Assembly (NCBI GenBank): GCA_000961805.1
Contig: LADV01000218.1
Span: forward strand, 1-16,054
Direction of reading: 5' to 3'
Length of the DNA: 16,054 nt
From: Peptococcaceae bacterium BRH_c23
GTDB taxonomy: Bacteria > Bacillota_B > Desulfitobacteriia > Desulfitobacteriales > Desulfitobacteriaceae
In this document: positions 5,885-14,337 of the stretch, piece after piece
How positions within the stretch are numbered: position 1 is the first letter of the stretch
Layout: each line of letters begins with the position of its first letter
Position numbers and translations under genes: made by a program
Notes under the pieces: model-generated
Seen by the model: only the letters and a program-made list of their open reading frames with translations
Databases searched by the model: none
Told to the model about the DNA's origin: nothing

Positions 5885-7924
5885 ATGGAAGTCTATCGTA
5901 ACGTGTGTCCGCGCAATTGCTTCTGTACCTGCAGCATGCTGAGTTATGCTGAAAACGGTAAACTGATTCGGGTCACGGGTGATTCGGAGCATGGATTTAC
6001 CAGAGGGAAGCTCTGCTCCAAAGGATACGCCTATACCCAAAGGGTTTACGATGCAAAACGCATATTGCACCCCATGCGGCAATACCCACGAGGGTCTGGC
6101 CGTTGGCACCGGATTGCTTGGGACGAAGCGATGGATATCGTGACGCGCAAAATGCTTGAATTAAAAGGAAGATACGGTTCATTTCGGCCAATCTGTTTCA
6201 ATAAACAGACTGGGAATATTGGGATCCTGCATTATGCCTTGGATGGTTTTTTTGCAGCTTTAGAGTCTACGGTTGTCAATGGAACCTCCTGTTGGTCAGC
6301 AGGACTCGATGCCTTTCTCTACACTTTTGGAGATATGCGCAAATCCGACCCCGAGGATATGGTGAATAGCAAGATTATCATAATCTGGGGAGGAAATCCT
6401 GCCTGGACGGCTTTACACCAGATGTATTATATCAATCAGGCTCAAGAAAATGGGGCCAAGGTGATTGTCATTGATCCGGTCTTCACAGCGACCGCTGCTC
6501 AAGCCGATATTTTTATTCAACCGAAAGCCGCGAGCGACGGCGCTCTGGCTTTGGGGATGGCTAAGTATATCATCGAACAAAATATCCATGATCAAGATTT
6601 TTTACAGCAATTCGTCGAAGGCGGAAAAGAATTTATCCAATATGTTGCAAACCTCTCCGATCAATGGATCGAAAAGGAAACGGGTTTACCCAGGGAAGCG
6701 TGGCAAGAGGTCGCTCACCTTTATGCAACTCAGCGTCCAGGGTGCATCTGGCTGGGATTAGGTTTGCAGAGGCACGCCAACGGGGGGCAGAATTTCCGGG
6801 GGATTTTAGCCCTTGCTGCTTTAACCGGAAATATCGGGGTCTCCGGAGCAGGTGTCTATTATCCCAGTCAGGAGCATTGGCGCTTATTGAACTGGCACAC
6901 GCGCGATGCGTTTCTTAAAAAAGCAGAACCTGCGATCCGTACGGTTAGTTTGAATAATTTTGCCGAAGAGGTGTCCAAGCTCTCTGAACCACCCGTTAAA
7001 ATGCTTTTCTTAGCCGGGAGAGATCTTTGGCAGGATGCCAATACCGGAGCGCTGGCAGCAGCCCTGGAACAAATGGAATTAGTTGTGCAAGCGGATCATT
7101 TCCTGAACCGGAGTTCCCATTTCGCCGATATCTTTCTTCCCTCCACGACTCAATTTGAGGAATGGGATCTTGTCCCAAGTTATTGGCATCACTGGATTGC
7201 TGTAAACCAACAAGCGATTGAGCCCCGAGGGGAATGCCGCTCAGATTTACAAATTGCTCAGAACTTGGCACATAAAATAAATGAACTGGCTCCAGGATGT
7301 GTTTGCGATCCTCAAGTCGGGAGTGAGGAAGAATGGGTGGCTCAAGAATTATCGCCAGAGCTTTTGGAGTCACTTAATGTAACCTCTTTCTCCGAGTTGC
7401 TGGAAAAACCTCGCAAACTTCGAGTTTCTCCTCTCGCCTGGGCGGACTTGAACTTTCCTACACCATCAGGAAAGTTGGAGCTTAAATCCGGGCTGGCACT
7501 GGCAGACGGCTTCCCGCTTTTGCCGGAATTCAGCAGGGGTTTCTATCCTCCCGTCCATTATCCATACCGTTTGTTAACCCCCCACCTCAATTCGGGAAGC
7601 AATTCCCAATTTACAAATTTACACTGGTTGAGTTGGGGTATTGATGAACCAAAGTTGAGAATCAATCCTCGGCTGGCGCAAAAACTAAAAATCCAAGACA
7701 ATGACCGGATCCGTGTGTACAATCATTTGGGTGAAGTTGTCCTGCCGGTTCGAATCACCGCCACGGTACCGGAGGACACGGTTTTGACCTATACCGGCTG
7801 GTTTCCGGGTAAAACTCAAATTAATCGTTTAATTGATGGCAAGTCCTGTGACATGGGAATACGGGGAACAGGCCAGCCCGGGATTGCCCTGTATGACACC
7901 TATGTCAACCTTTCTGCCGTCTAA
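5885..7924 (+). CDS. Molybdopterin oxidoreductase catalytic subunit, module 1
   Basis: DMSO-reductase-family enzyme of 679 residues carrying a bis-molybdopterin guanine dinucleotide cofactor and one 4Fe-4S cluster. The ATG at 5885 is chosen because GGGAG lies nine bases upstream; a longer frame from 5810 would contain the promoter. The cluster motif is C8-x3-C12-x3-C16-x27-C44, followed by S-K46-G. In NGTSCWSAG the cysteine at 136 aligns with the molybdenum-ligand serine of DmsA, so a Cys ligand is predicted. Later come the cofactor-binding segments (IIIIWGGNPAW, VIVIDP) and a C-terminal dinucleotide-binding domain (about 560-670). There is no twin-arginine or other signal, so the enzyme should be cytoplasmic. 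Its stop overlaps the ATG of a longer form of the ferredoxin-subunit gene. The substrate is unknown, and reductase, dehydrogenase or hydratase-like roles are all possible. Confidence 0.88.
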   Translation: MEVYRNVCPRNCFCTCSMLSYAENGKLIRVTGDSEHGFTRGKLCSKGYAYTQRVYDAKRILHPMRQYPRGSGRWHRIAWDEAMDIVTRKMLELKGRYGSFRPICFNKQTGNIGILHYALDGFFAALESTVVNGTSCWSAGLDAFLYTFGDMRKSDPEDMVNSKIIIIWGGNPAWTALHQMYYINQAQENGAKVIVIDPVFTATAAQADIFIQPKAASDGALALGMAKYIIEQNIHDQDFLQQFVEGGKEFIQYVANLSDQWIEKETGLPREAWQEVAHLYATQRPGCIWLGLGLQRHANGGQNFRGILALAALTGNIGVSGAGVYYPSQEHWRLLNWHTRDAFLKKAEPAIRTVSLNNFAEEVSKLSEPPVKMLFLAGRDLWQDANTGALAAALEQMELVVQADHFLNRSSHFADIFLPSTTQFEEWDLVPSYWHHWIAVNQQAIEPRGECRSDLQIAQNLAHKINELAPGCVCDPQVGSEEEWVAQELSPELLESLNVTSFSELLEKPRKLRVSPLAWADLNFPTPSGKLELKSGLALADGFPLLPEFSRGFYPPVHYPYRLLTPHLNSGSNSQFTNLHWLSWGIDEPKLRINPRLAQKLKIQDNDRIRVYNHLGEVVLPVRITATVPEDTVLTYTGWFPGKTQINRLIDGKSCDMGIRGTGQPGIALYDTYVNLSAV

Positions 7925-7947
7925 TGGTTAAAAAGGAGCAGCACAAT

Positions 7948-8511
7948 ATGAGACAGATAGGTTTTTTAATTGATGTCACAAGATGCATGGGATGCCGCTC
8001 CTGCGAAGTAGCCTGTAAGAATTTTCGGAACCTCCCTGAGACCCAGCGTTATCGGCGTGTCAAATGTATGGATTGGGAAAAGGATGGAGAAACGGGAATC
8101 TATTACCTTTCCTTATCCTGCAATCATTGTGAAAACCCGGTTTGTTTCCTGGTGTGCCCGAATCACACCTACCGCAAACGCCGCGATGGAATTGTGGTGC
8201 ATGATCCGGGACTTTGTGACGGGTGCTGCCGCTGTGTTAAAGCTTGTCCCTATGAAGCTCCTCAGTATGATGAGGCCACGGGTAAGGTGGACAAATGTGA
8301 TCTCTGTGTGGAGCGCTTAGATCAAGGAAAACGGCCGTTTTGTGAAGAGTCGTGTGTCAATGGTGCCCTGCACACCATTTGCCTTAATCGGGAACTTGAT
8401 CCCGGCCTGCACAAAACCATCCCCGGGTTTCCGGACATTCGCTTGACCCGACCTTCGGTTCGTTTTTTACCTCCGAGGCTTCCCCTACAGTGGCGGCAAA
8501 AATCTTTGTAG
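7948..8511 (+). CDS. 4Fe-4S ferredoxin-type electron-transfer subunit, module 1
   Basis: A DmsB/PsrB-type subunit of 187 residues that would pass electrons to or from the catalytic subunit. The ATG at 7948 is preferred because AAGGAG (7933-7938) lies nine bases upstream; an ATG at 7924 overlaps the previous stop but has no such site. Four cluster groups are complete: C13/16/19/23, C58/61/66/70, C90/93/96/100 and C117/120/132/136, enough for four 4Fe-4S clusters. The tail (about 150-187) is proline- and arginine-rich with no membrane segment. No NrfD- or DmsC-type anchor follows, so its electron partner is not encoded here and may be a soluble donor. It forms an operon with the gene before it. 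Confidence 0.88.
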   Translation: MRQIGFLIDVTRCMGCRSCEVACKNFRNLPETQRYRRVKCMDWEKDGETGIYYLSLSCNHCENPVCFLVCPNHTYRKRRDGIVVHDPGLCDGCCRCVKACPYEAPQYDEATGKVDKCDLCVERLDQGKRPFCEESCVNGALHTICLNRELDPGLHKTIPGFPDIRLTRPSVRFLPPRLPLQWRQKSL

Positions 8512-8581
8512 AAAGCTACAATGTCAGCACGGAAGTTTTGTTGGTTTCTACAAGTTTCTTTATTGGAAAGGCGGATAATCT

Positions 8582-9808
8582 TTGAAGGAATATCATTTGC
8601 AAACCAAGTTATTGGAAGCATTGAGCCGCGGTGAAGGATTACCTTCCTTAGCGAAGATTCTGATGGAGTTTTTTAAGAACCCAATCATCGTGACAGATCC
8701 TTTTGGCAAAATCCTTATTTTCCAGGTCAAAACGGAGGAAAGTTTTTATTTCGGAGAGTTTTTCCCTCTTTCGGGGGTAAGTTCCCAACTCAAATCTGGT
8801 GAGATCTTCGAGGGCAATGTTTTGATTCAAGAGAAAGAACCCCACGTGATGCCTTATGTGGCTTTGCCTTTATATCAAGATGGGCTTGATGGTTATGTGA
8901 TCATCATCCTCTCCCGCAGCCCTTGGAACAGGGAGTTTGCGGCTGGCCTTAAGGAGTCCCGTTTAGCTTTACTGGTGGCTATGAGGAAGCAAAAGGAACT
9001 GCAAGAGATTCAACTGCAATACAAAAATGAATTTCTCCACGATCTCCTCTATAATAACTTTGAAAACAGAGAGACCATCATTCAGCGTGCGCGCTCCCTG
9101 GGTTTGGATTTATCCTGTCCGCATGTTGTGGCCGTTATCGAACTGGATGCTGAAGAGAATTTAGAAGAAGAGATTTTAGACAGGCTGCAAGACCTATGGG
9201 AGGTTTATTTAGCTCAGCATTGGCCTAAGCCGATTCTCGCCCGGCGGGGCATGGCGCTCGTACTCTTATTACCGTTTGATAAGAACCTGTCCTTTTCTGA
9301 ACTTAAGCTGAAAATTGATGTTTTCATCCCAAAAATTAAGCAGGATATTTATCCGCGACTTCCTGTTAGTTTCTCCATAGGAATCGGGCACATCTATGCT
9401 GAAGCGGAGGAACTCTACCGCAGTTATCAAGAAGCGAAAACGGCCTTAGAGTTAGGACGGTTTTTTGATAAGCAAGATGAAATAACCTATTATGATGAAT
9501 TGGGTATCTTAGCGCTGCTCTATCGGATCGGGGAACAGGAATTAAAAACTTTCTGCTTTCATACCTTACGTCCGCTGCTGAATCACGATAAAGAACAAGA
9601 CGGGCAATTGATGGAAACCTTGCGCACCTATTTCCGTTGTAATGGGGACTTGACCATCACAGCCCAAAAACTCTATATTCACGTTAATACCCTAAGATAT
9701 AGACTTAAAAAAGTCCAGGACTTATTGGGTATGAATTTAACTAAATTGAGTGTCCAGTTTAATCTGGATATTGCCTTACGTATTATTCACCAAAAGAAAT
9801 GGAAGTAA
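8582..9808 (+). CDS. PucR/CdaR-type transcriptional regulator
   Basis: A 408-residue cytoplasmic regulator. The TTG at 8582 has AAAGGCGG about nine bases upstream. The N-terminal 130 residues look like a GAF-type sensing domain (ITVTDPFGKILIF-like pattern, here IIVTDPFGKILIFQ). The middle holds the degenerate GGDEF-like segment found in this family (SFSIGIGHIYAEAEELYRSY, then QEAKTALELGR). The C-terminus is the PucR helix-turn-helix (NGDLTITAQKLYIHVNTLRY, then RLKKVQDLLG). Such proteins usually activate catabolic or purine-use genes on binding a metabolite. Lying between the two molybdoenzyme modules, it could control either or both. A terminator follows it, and it reads in the same direction as module 1 after a 70-base gap. 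Confidence 0.85.
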   Translation: MKEYHLQTKLLEALSRGEGLPSLAKILMEFFKNPIIVTDPFGKILIFQVKTEESFYFGEFFPLSGVSSQLKSGEIFEGNVLIQEKEPHVMPYVALPLYQDGLDGYVIIILSRSPWNREFAAGLKESRLALLVAMRKQKELQEIQLQYKNEFLHDLLYNNFENRETIIQRARSLGLDLSCPHVVAVIELDAEENLEEEILDRLQDLWEVYLAQHWPKPILARRGMALVLLLPFDKNLSFSELKLKIDVFIPKIKQDIYPRLPVSFSIGIGHIYAEAEELYRSYQEAKTALELGRFFDKQDEITYYDELGILALLYRIGEQELKTFCFHTLRPLLNHDKEQDGQLMETLRTYFRCNGDLTITAQKLYIHVNTLRYRLKKVQDLLGMNLTKLSVQFNLDIALRIIHQKKWK

Positions 9809-9825
9809 AAAATTCTTGAGCAGAA

Positions 9826-9868
9826 ACCGGTTGGAGGTTGTGCAAAACAACAATCAACCGGTCTTTTT
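9826..9868 (+). terminator. Intrinsic terminator after PucR-type gene
   Basis: ACCGGTTG (9826-9833) pairs with CAACCGGT (9855-9862), with further internal pairing GTTGT/ACAAC, and CTTTTTT follows. A strong Rho-independent terminator that separates module 1 and the regulator from module 2. Confidence 0.85.
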
Positions 9869-9928
9869 TGTTGGAGGATCAGACAAAGGTCATTAAAGCC
9901 AAATCACGAATTATTTATTACTAGGCAA

Positions 9929-9959
9929 GACCTCACAGGAAGAGATTCCTGTGAGGGTC
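9929..9959. promoter_or_regulatory. Palindromic hairpin upstream of module 2
   Basis: CCTCACAGGAA (9931-9941) is the perfect reverse complement of TTCCTGTGAGG (9946-9956) around a GAGA loop, with GAC/GTC pairing outside a one-base bulge. No T-tract follows, so it is more likely an operator or a 5'-leader structure than a terminator. Its CTCACA/TGTGAG halves recur at 10000-10005 and 10075-10080. No clear -35/-10 pair was found in 9870-10091. Confidence 0.6.
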
Positions 9960-9999
9960 GTTTGTACAAGGATAAAGTACGTTAACGGAGGTGAAACAA

Positions 10000-10080
10000 C
10001 TCACAATCGCATTTGTGTTTACCCCTTACCCATTCAAAAGGTTCATTGATTTAATCCGAAAGAAGACGAGAAATTGTGAG
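10000..10080. repeat. Spaced inverted repeat CTCACAAT/ATTGTGAG before module 2
   Basis: CTCACAAT at 10000-10007 and ATTGTGAG at 10073-10080 are exact reverse complements separated by 65 bases. The right arm touches the AAGGAGG ribosome binding site (10081-10087) of the module 2 catalytic gene. Pairing in the mRNA could bring the site next to a long stem; alternatively the arms are separated protein-binding half sites. Confidence 0.45.
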
Positions 10081-10091
10081 AAGGAGGTTAT

Positions 10092-12449
10092 ATGATGCAA
10101 GACAAGGAAATGCAAGGTTTTGGTATTTCCCGACGCGGGTTTCTTAAAGGCTCAGCAGCGCTTGGCGGTCTGAGCGTAGCCGGGCTTGGATCCTCCATCT
10201 GGTTCAAACAAACCACAGCCACTGCCGCACCCGCGGTCAATGAGAAGAAAGTACGGAGCGTCTGTTCTCCTAACTGCTGGCAGACGTGTTCACACTTAGT
10301 GACCGTGCGGGACGATAAGGTGGTAAAAACTGAAATGGGGTCTTTCCCCCAAGGAGATGAAGATTATAACCGCGTTTGTTTGCGAGGCTTATCTCATGTC
10401 CAGCGGATTTATCATCCGGACCGGATCACCCGCCCGCTGAAAAGAGTGGGGGAAAGAGGTTCAGGCAAGTGGGAACCGATTTCATGGGATGAGGCCTTGA
10501 ATACGATTGCCCAAAAATTCAAGGACACCCAAGCGCAACACGGCAAAGAATCCGTGGCTCTCTTTGGTGGCTCCGGGAATTACGGCATTCTCAACGGAGG
10601 ATTCGGAGGAATCCTGCGCTTTGCCGGTCTGCTGCAGAGTACTTTCTTCAGCGGCAGCATTGATGAAGCCATGCTGCACGGGTTCAGCACGGTGGTCGGA
10701 GGGCCGGCCTTTGGGGCTACGTCCAACGAACCGGCGGATTGGAAGAACTGTAAAGTTGTGATTCTTTGGGGAAGCAGTATGTCCGAAAGCCAGGTTCAGA
10801 GTACCCGTTTTATCAATGATGCGCTTGAAAATGGCTGTAAATTGATTGTGGTTGATCCAAGATTTTCGACTATGGCCTCCAAAGCTGACCTTTGGCTTTC
10901 CTTGAAACCTGGTAGTGATCCGGCTTTAGCTTTGAGTATGCAGCAAGTGATAATCAGTGAAAAGCTCTATGACCAGGATTTCCTCCTCAAGCGCACCGTA
11001 GCACCTTTCTTGGTTCGGGAAGATAACAAGAAGTTCCTAAAAAGTGCGGCTGGAAAATATATGGTCTGGGACACCGTAAGCGGTACAGCTAAAGCATTCG
11101 ATACTCCGGGAGTTATACCGGCTTTAGAGGCAAGTCAAGCGATTGACGGCGTAAAATGCAACACCTCGTTTGTTTTGCTTAAAAAATTGACGGACGAGTA
11201 TGCTCCGGAAAAGGCTGCGCAAATTTGTGAGCTGCCAGCTGAGGATATCCGTAAGGCTGCCCGTATGTTTGCCACCGTTAAGCCGGGTGGAATCCGCGGG
11301 AGTATGGGGATTGACCGTTACTACAATGGGGATGTCATAGGCCAGGGGATTGCCACCCTGCTGGCCCTGACAGGGAACTTCGGCAAAAGCGGCAACATTC
11401 AGAATTTGTTCTTTGGTCCCTTTGAAATGACGAATTTAGGGTGGCTATTCCCTGCCGGGACGTTCTATACCATGAAACGGTTAATCACCATTCAAGATGA
11501 TGTCGAACAAGGAAAAACCAAAGTCCTCTATGCGATGTGCAGCAACTTTATCAACCAACTGACAGATCGTAACCGCTGGATTCAAAAAGTATTACCCAAG
11601 CTTGATCTGGTGGTCGTCGCCGATCTGTATTATACACCGAGTGTAAAGTATGCGGATATCGTTTTGCCGGTGGCGCACTGGTATGAAACGGAAGAAATCG
11701 TAATGGGCGGAGAAATGCCTTTCTTCCTTTACCGGGACAAAGCGGTTGAACCACAAGGGGAAGCCAAACCGGATTGGGAAATTTGGAAAGGGCTGGCCGA
11801 GCGTCTTGATTTTGGCAAGTACTTCCAGGGAAGCCCGGAAGAACAAAGCCGAGCCTTCATTGATGACCCGGTCTTTAAAAATGCCGGAGTAACGATGGAA
11901 AAGCTGAAAAGAGACGGTATGGCCCGGGCCTTTCCCCGTCCGTTTATCCCGTATCAAAACGGATTTAAAACTGAATCCGGCAGGGTCGAATTTTATTCGG
12001 AAAAAGCCTTAACCTACGGGCAGGAGCTGCCCTATCATAAGTGGCCGATCGAAGCCGGGCCGGATAGTCCTGAAGCGAAAAAATATCCAATCGTCTTTAA
12101 CCAACAGCATAACCGTTTCAGGATTCACTCCACGTATTGCAATGTCCCTTGGTTACTTGAACTAAATCCGGAGCCCAGAGCCCATGTCAATCCCAAAGAC
12201 GCCAAGGCTCGGGGAATTAAAGACGGGGATGTGATTGAGATCTTTAACGACCGGGGGCATGTCCTGGTTAAATGCTTGTTCAGCGAAGCGATTCGCCCCG
12301 GAATGATGAACCTGGAGCAAGGTTGGTGGGACGAGTATTATATTAAAGGGCATCATCAGGAGCTAACCCATGCCAAGAGTAAACCGCAAACCACAAACTT
12401 CTCCTTCTTCGATATTCGCGTTGATTTTAAAAAGGCCGAGGGGGTGTAA
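10092..12449 (+). CDS. Tat-exported molybdopterin oxidoreductase catalytic subunit, module 2
   Basis: A DMSO-reductase-family subunit of 785 residues. AAGGAGG (10081-10087) serves either ATG 10092 or the adjacent ATG 10095. A twin-arginine signal is clear (S13-R14-R15-G-F-L-K, then a hydrophobic stretch ending near ATAAPA), so the folded enzyme is exported. The 4Fe-4S motif is C58-x3-C62-x3-C66-x29-C96, followed by L-R98-G, where many relatives have Lys. At the DmsA ligand-serine position the sequence is GSIDEA, giving Asp191 as the predicted molybdenum ligand, as in NarG-like enzymes. Cofactor segments (VVILWGSSMSES, LIVVDPRF) and the C-terminal dinucleotide domain (about 670-780) are present. 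The next gene starts three bases after its stop. Similar anchored enzymes reduce S-, N-, As- or Se-oxides or oxidise formate; the substrate here is unknown. Confidence 0.9.
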   Translation: MMQDKEMQGFGISRRGFLKGSAALGGLSVAGLGSSIWFKQTTATAAPAVNEKKVRSVCSPNCWQTCSHLVTVRDDKVVKTEMGSFPQGDEDYNRVCLRGLSHVQRIYHPDRITRPLKRVGERGSGKWEPISWDEALNTIAQKFKDTQAQHGKESVALFGGSGNYGILNGGFGGILRFAGLLQSTFFSGSIDEAMLHGFSTVVGGPAFGATSNEPADWKNCKVVILWGSSMSESQVQSTRFINDALENGCKLIVVDPRFSTMASKADLWLSLKPGSDPALALSMQQVIISEKLYDQDFLLKRTVAPFLVREDNKKFLKSAAGKYMVWDTVSGTAKAFDTPGVIPALEASQAIDGVKCNTSFVLLKKLTDEYAPEKAAQICELPAEDIRKAARMFATVKPGGIRGSMGIDRYYNGDVIGQGIATLLALTGNFGKSGNIQNLFFGPFEMTNLGWLFPAGTFYTMKRLITIQDDVEQGKTKVLYAMCSNFINQLTDRNRWIQKVLPKLDLVVVADLYYTPSVKYADIVLPVAHWYETEEIVMGGEMPFFLYRDKAVEPQGEAKPDWEIWKGLAERLDFGKYFQGSPEEQSRAFIDDPVFKNAGVTMEKLKRDGMARAFPRPFIPYQNGFKTESGRVEFYSEKALTYGQELPYHKWPIEAGPDSPEAKKYPIVFNQQHNRFRIHSTYCNVPWLLELNPEPRAHVNPKDAKARGIKDGDVIEIFNDRGHVLVKCLFSEAIRPGMMNLEQGWWDEYYIKGHHQELTHAKSKPQTTNFSFFDIRVDFKKAEGV

Positions 12450-12452
12450 TTC

Positions 12453-13076
12453 ATGGCTCAGAAAAAATATGGCATGGTCATTGACTTAAAACGTTGTGTC
12501 GGTTGCCACACGTGCGCGGTTGCGTGCAAGCTGGAGAACAATGTGCCGCTGGGCATGTTCTGGAATCGGATTGAAACCATAGGCGGGCCACATATGGATA
12601 CCCCTAAGGGAGAATATCCCTATCTGGAAATGAGCCATCTTCCGTTAGCCTGCCAGCATTGCGAGAATGCACCTTGTGTTAAAGTATGCCCTGTCGGGGC
12701 AACTTATAAGGCGGAAGACGGACGAACCCTGATTGACTATGAGCGCTGCATCGGCTGCCGTTACTGTATGTCAGCTTGTCCTTACAATGTGCGGGTGTTT
12801 AACTGGCAGGAGCCGAAAAAGATTCCCAGCCATGATGTGGGGTCTGCTGATACTCCCCAACGGAAACGCGGGGTCGTCGAAAAATGCTCGATGTGTGAAC
12901 AGCGTACGAATAAGGGAGAGTTGCCTTTCTGTGTCGAGTCTTGTCCGCAGCGGGCCAGGCATTTCGGGGATCTGAATGATCCGACCAGCGAGGTCTCCCG
13001 CCTGATCCGGGAGCGAAAGGCGGAAAGGCTCTTGGAAGACAAGGGTACAAAGCCGCAAGTTTACTACATTCGTTAG
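12453..13076 (+). CDS. 4Fe-4S ferredoxin-type electron-transfer subunit, module 2
   Basis: A 207-residue NrfC/PsrB/DmsB-type subunit with a GAGGGGG site upstream. Its four cysteine groups are intact: C15/18/21/25, C67/70/75/79, C99/102/105/109 and C145/148/160/164. They form a four-cluster wire between the catalytic subunit and the NrfD anchor. It has no signal of its own and is expected to leave the cell piggybacked on the Tat-signal subunit, as known for DmsB-like proteins. The gene sits three bases after the catalytic gene and 16 before the anchor gene, so it is part of one operon. A longer insert between groups three and four (about 111-144) distinguishes it from the module 1 paralogue. 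Confidence 0.92.
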   Translation: MAQKKYGMVIDLKRCVGCHTCAVACKLENNVPLGMFWNRIETIGGPHMDTPKGEYPYLEMSHLPLACQHCENAPCVKVCPVGATYKAEDGRTLIDYERCIGCRYCMSACPYNVRVFNWQEPKKIPSHDVGSADTPQRKRGVVEKCSMCEQRTNKGELPFCVESCPQRARHFGDLNDPTSEVSRLIRERKAERLLEDKGTKPQVYYIR

Positions 13077-13092
13077 AAAGGAGGAAAGATTC

Positions 13093-14337
13093 ATGCCACG
13101 TAAAAGAATAATTAATGCTTGGACAGTGACCTTAGGCATCTTGGCGGTAATAGGGATAGGTGCTTGGATCTATCAGCTTACACAGGGTTTGGTTGTCACA
13201 GGTATGAATAACATTGTCTCCTGGGGCCTGTATATCACATCGTTTATGTTCTTTGTCGGACTTTCGGCCGGCGGATTGATCGTTTCTTCCTCAGCCACAG
13301 TGTTTAATATCAAACAGTTTAAACCGGTCGCGAAGCCGGCGGTGCTTCTTTCTACTGTTTGCATTATTGCGGCAGCGCTTTTGATTGTGGTGGATTTAGG
13401 GACTCCGGAAAGGATGCTGAACCTGCTTCTTCATCCCCAGTTCAATTCCCCTCTCATCTGGGACGTTATAGTCATAACCGTCTATTTGGTTATCTCTTTG
13501 CTTTACTTGTATCATATGACCCGCCCCAATCCCAATGAGAAATCCATCAAAATCTTATCGAGCGTGGCCTTGCCGGTTGCCATTCTTGTCCACTCTGTCA
13601 CGGCTTGGATTTTCGGCCTGCAAATCGCCCGTCCTACCTGGCATAGTGCCCTAATGGCACCTTTATTTGTCGCCTCAGCGCTTGATTCAGGCTTGGCGTT
13701 ATTGCTGGTGGTTATCGTTGCCTTAAATAAATTCCGCCTCTTTAACGTCCCAAAAAGCTTAATCTCCACCTTAGCGGGGTTGCTCAGTGTGTTCATCGCC
13801 GTCGATGCTTTCTTTGTTTTCTCCGAAGTTCTCACCGCATTATTCCCGGCTGAAGAGCGCCTGATGGCCTATATCAATCAAATGCTGACAGGAAGCCTGG
13901 CACCGTTTTTCTGGGGTGAAGTCATTTTAGGAGCCTTGATTCCCTTTATGATTCTCATCTTCCGCAAAAACCGGGAGAATATGACCCTTGTTGTTTTATC
14001 TTCGGTGCTGGTGGTCATGGGCGTCTTCTTTAAACGGATCTGGTTGTTATTCTCATCCATGTTATTGCCTTTGCTCGACTATGCTCCCGGCGTGACTTTA
14101 GGGAAATACAATTTACCGGTCAGTTTCCGGACAGGGCGTGAGGTCGTACCGAATATTTGGGCAACCCTAGGATCCTATACGCCAAGCTGGGTGGAAATAA
14201 CCATCGTCCTAGGAGTCATTGCTTTAATTACTCTTCTCTACACTTTGGGTGCCTATGTCTTATTCACTCCGAAGCAGGAAGAACACTCTCACACCCAGGG
14301 AGGGGAAGGGCATGCAACCCAGTCTCACGCTTATTAA
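13093..14337 (+). CDS. NrfD/PsrC-type membrane anchor subunit
   Basis: A 414-residue integral membrane protein with about ten hydrophobic segments (roughly 8-30, 40-65, 75-95, 115-133, 152-172, 183-208, 220-245, 262-285, 292-315 and 360-385). It fits the NrfD/PsrC family, which exchanges electrons with the quinone pool and has no haem. A strong AAGGAGG site lies eight bases before the ATG. Conserved-looking features include the FVGLSAGG turn in segment two and acidic residues in membrane segments (SALDSG, AVDAFFVFSE). The C-terminal tail is histidine-rich (EEHSHTQGGEGHATQSHAY) and could bind metal, though this is only suggestive. Its 3' end overlaps the chaperone gene by 26 bases. Confidence 0.9.
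   Translation: MPRKRIINAWTVTLGILAVIGIGAWIYQLTQGLVVTGMNNIVSWGLYITSFMFFVGLSAGGLIVSSSATVFNIKQFKPVAKPAVLLSTVCIIAAALLIVVDLGTPERMLNLLLHPQFNSPLIWDVIVITVYLVISLLYLYHMTRPNPNEKSIKILSSVALPVAILVHSVTAWIFGLQIARPTWHSALMAPLFVASALDSGLALLLVVIVALNKFRLFNVPKSLISTLAGLLSVFIAVDAFFVFSEVLTALFPAEERLMAYINQMLTGSLAPFFWGEVILGALIPFMILIFRKNRENMTLVVLSSVLVVMGVFFKRIWLLFSSMLLPLLDYAPGVTLGKYNLPVSFRTGREVVPNIWATLGSYTPSWVEITIVLGVIALITLLYTLGAYVLFTPKQEEHSHTQGGEGHATQSHAY

Noticed and set aside
6996..7373. 125-codon minus-strand open frame inside the module 1 catalytic gene
   Set aside because: Shadow of an intact coding sequence with no ribosome binding site.
9870..10091. Possible molybdenum-cofactor riboswitch before module 2
   Set aside because: The leader has hairpins, but I could not match them to the conserved core of the Moco RNA motif; a covariance-model search would be needed to claim it.
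12771..13139. Three overlapping minus-strand frames of 83-122 codons
   Set aside because: All are antisense to the intact 16-cysteine subunit gene and lack start signals or recognisable content.
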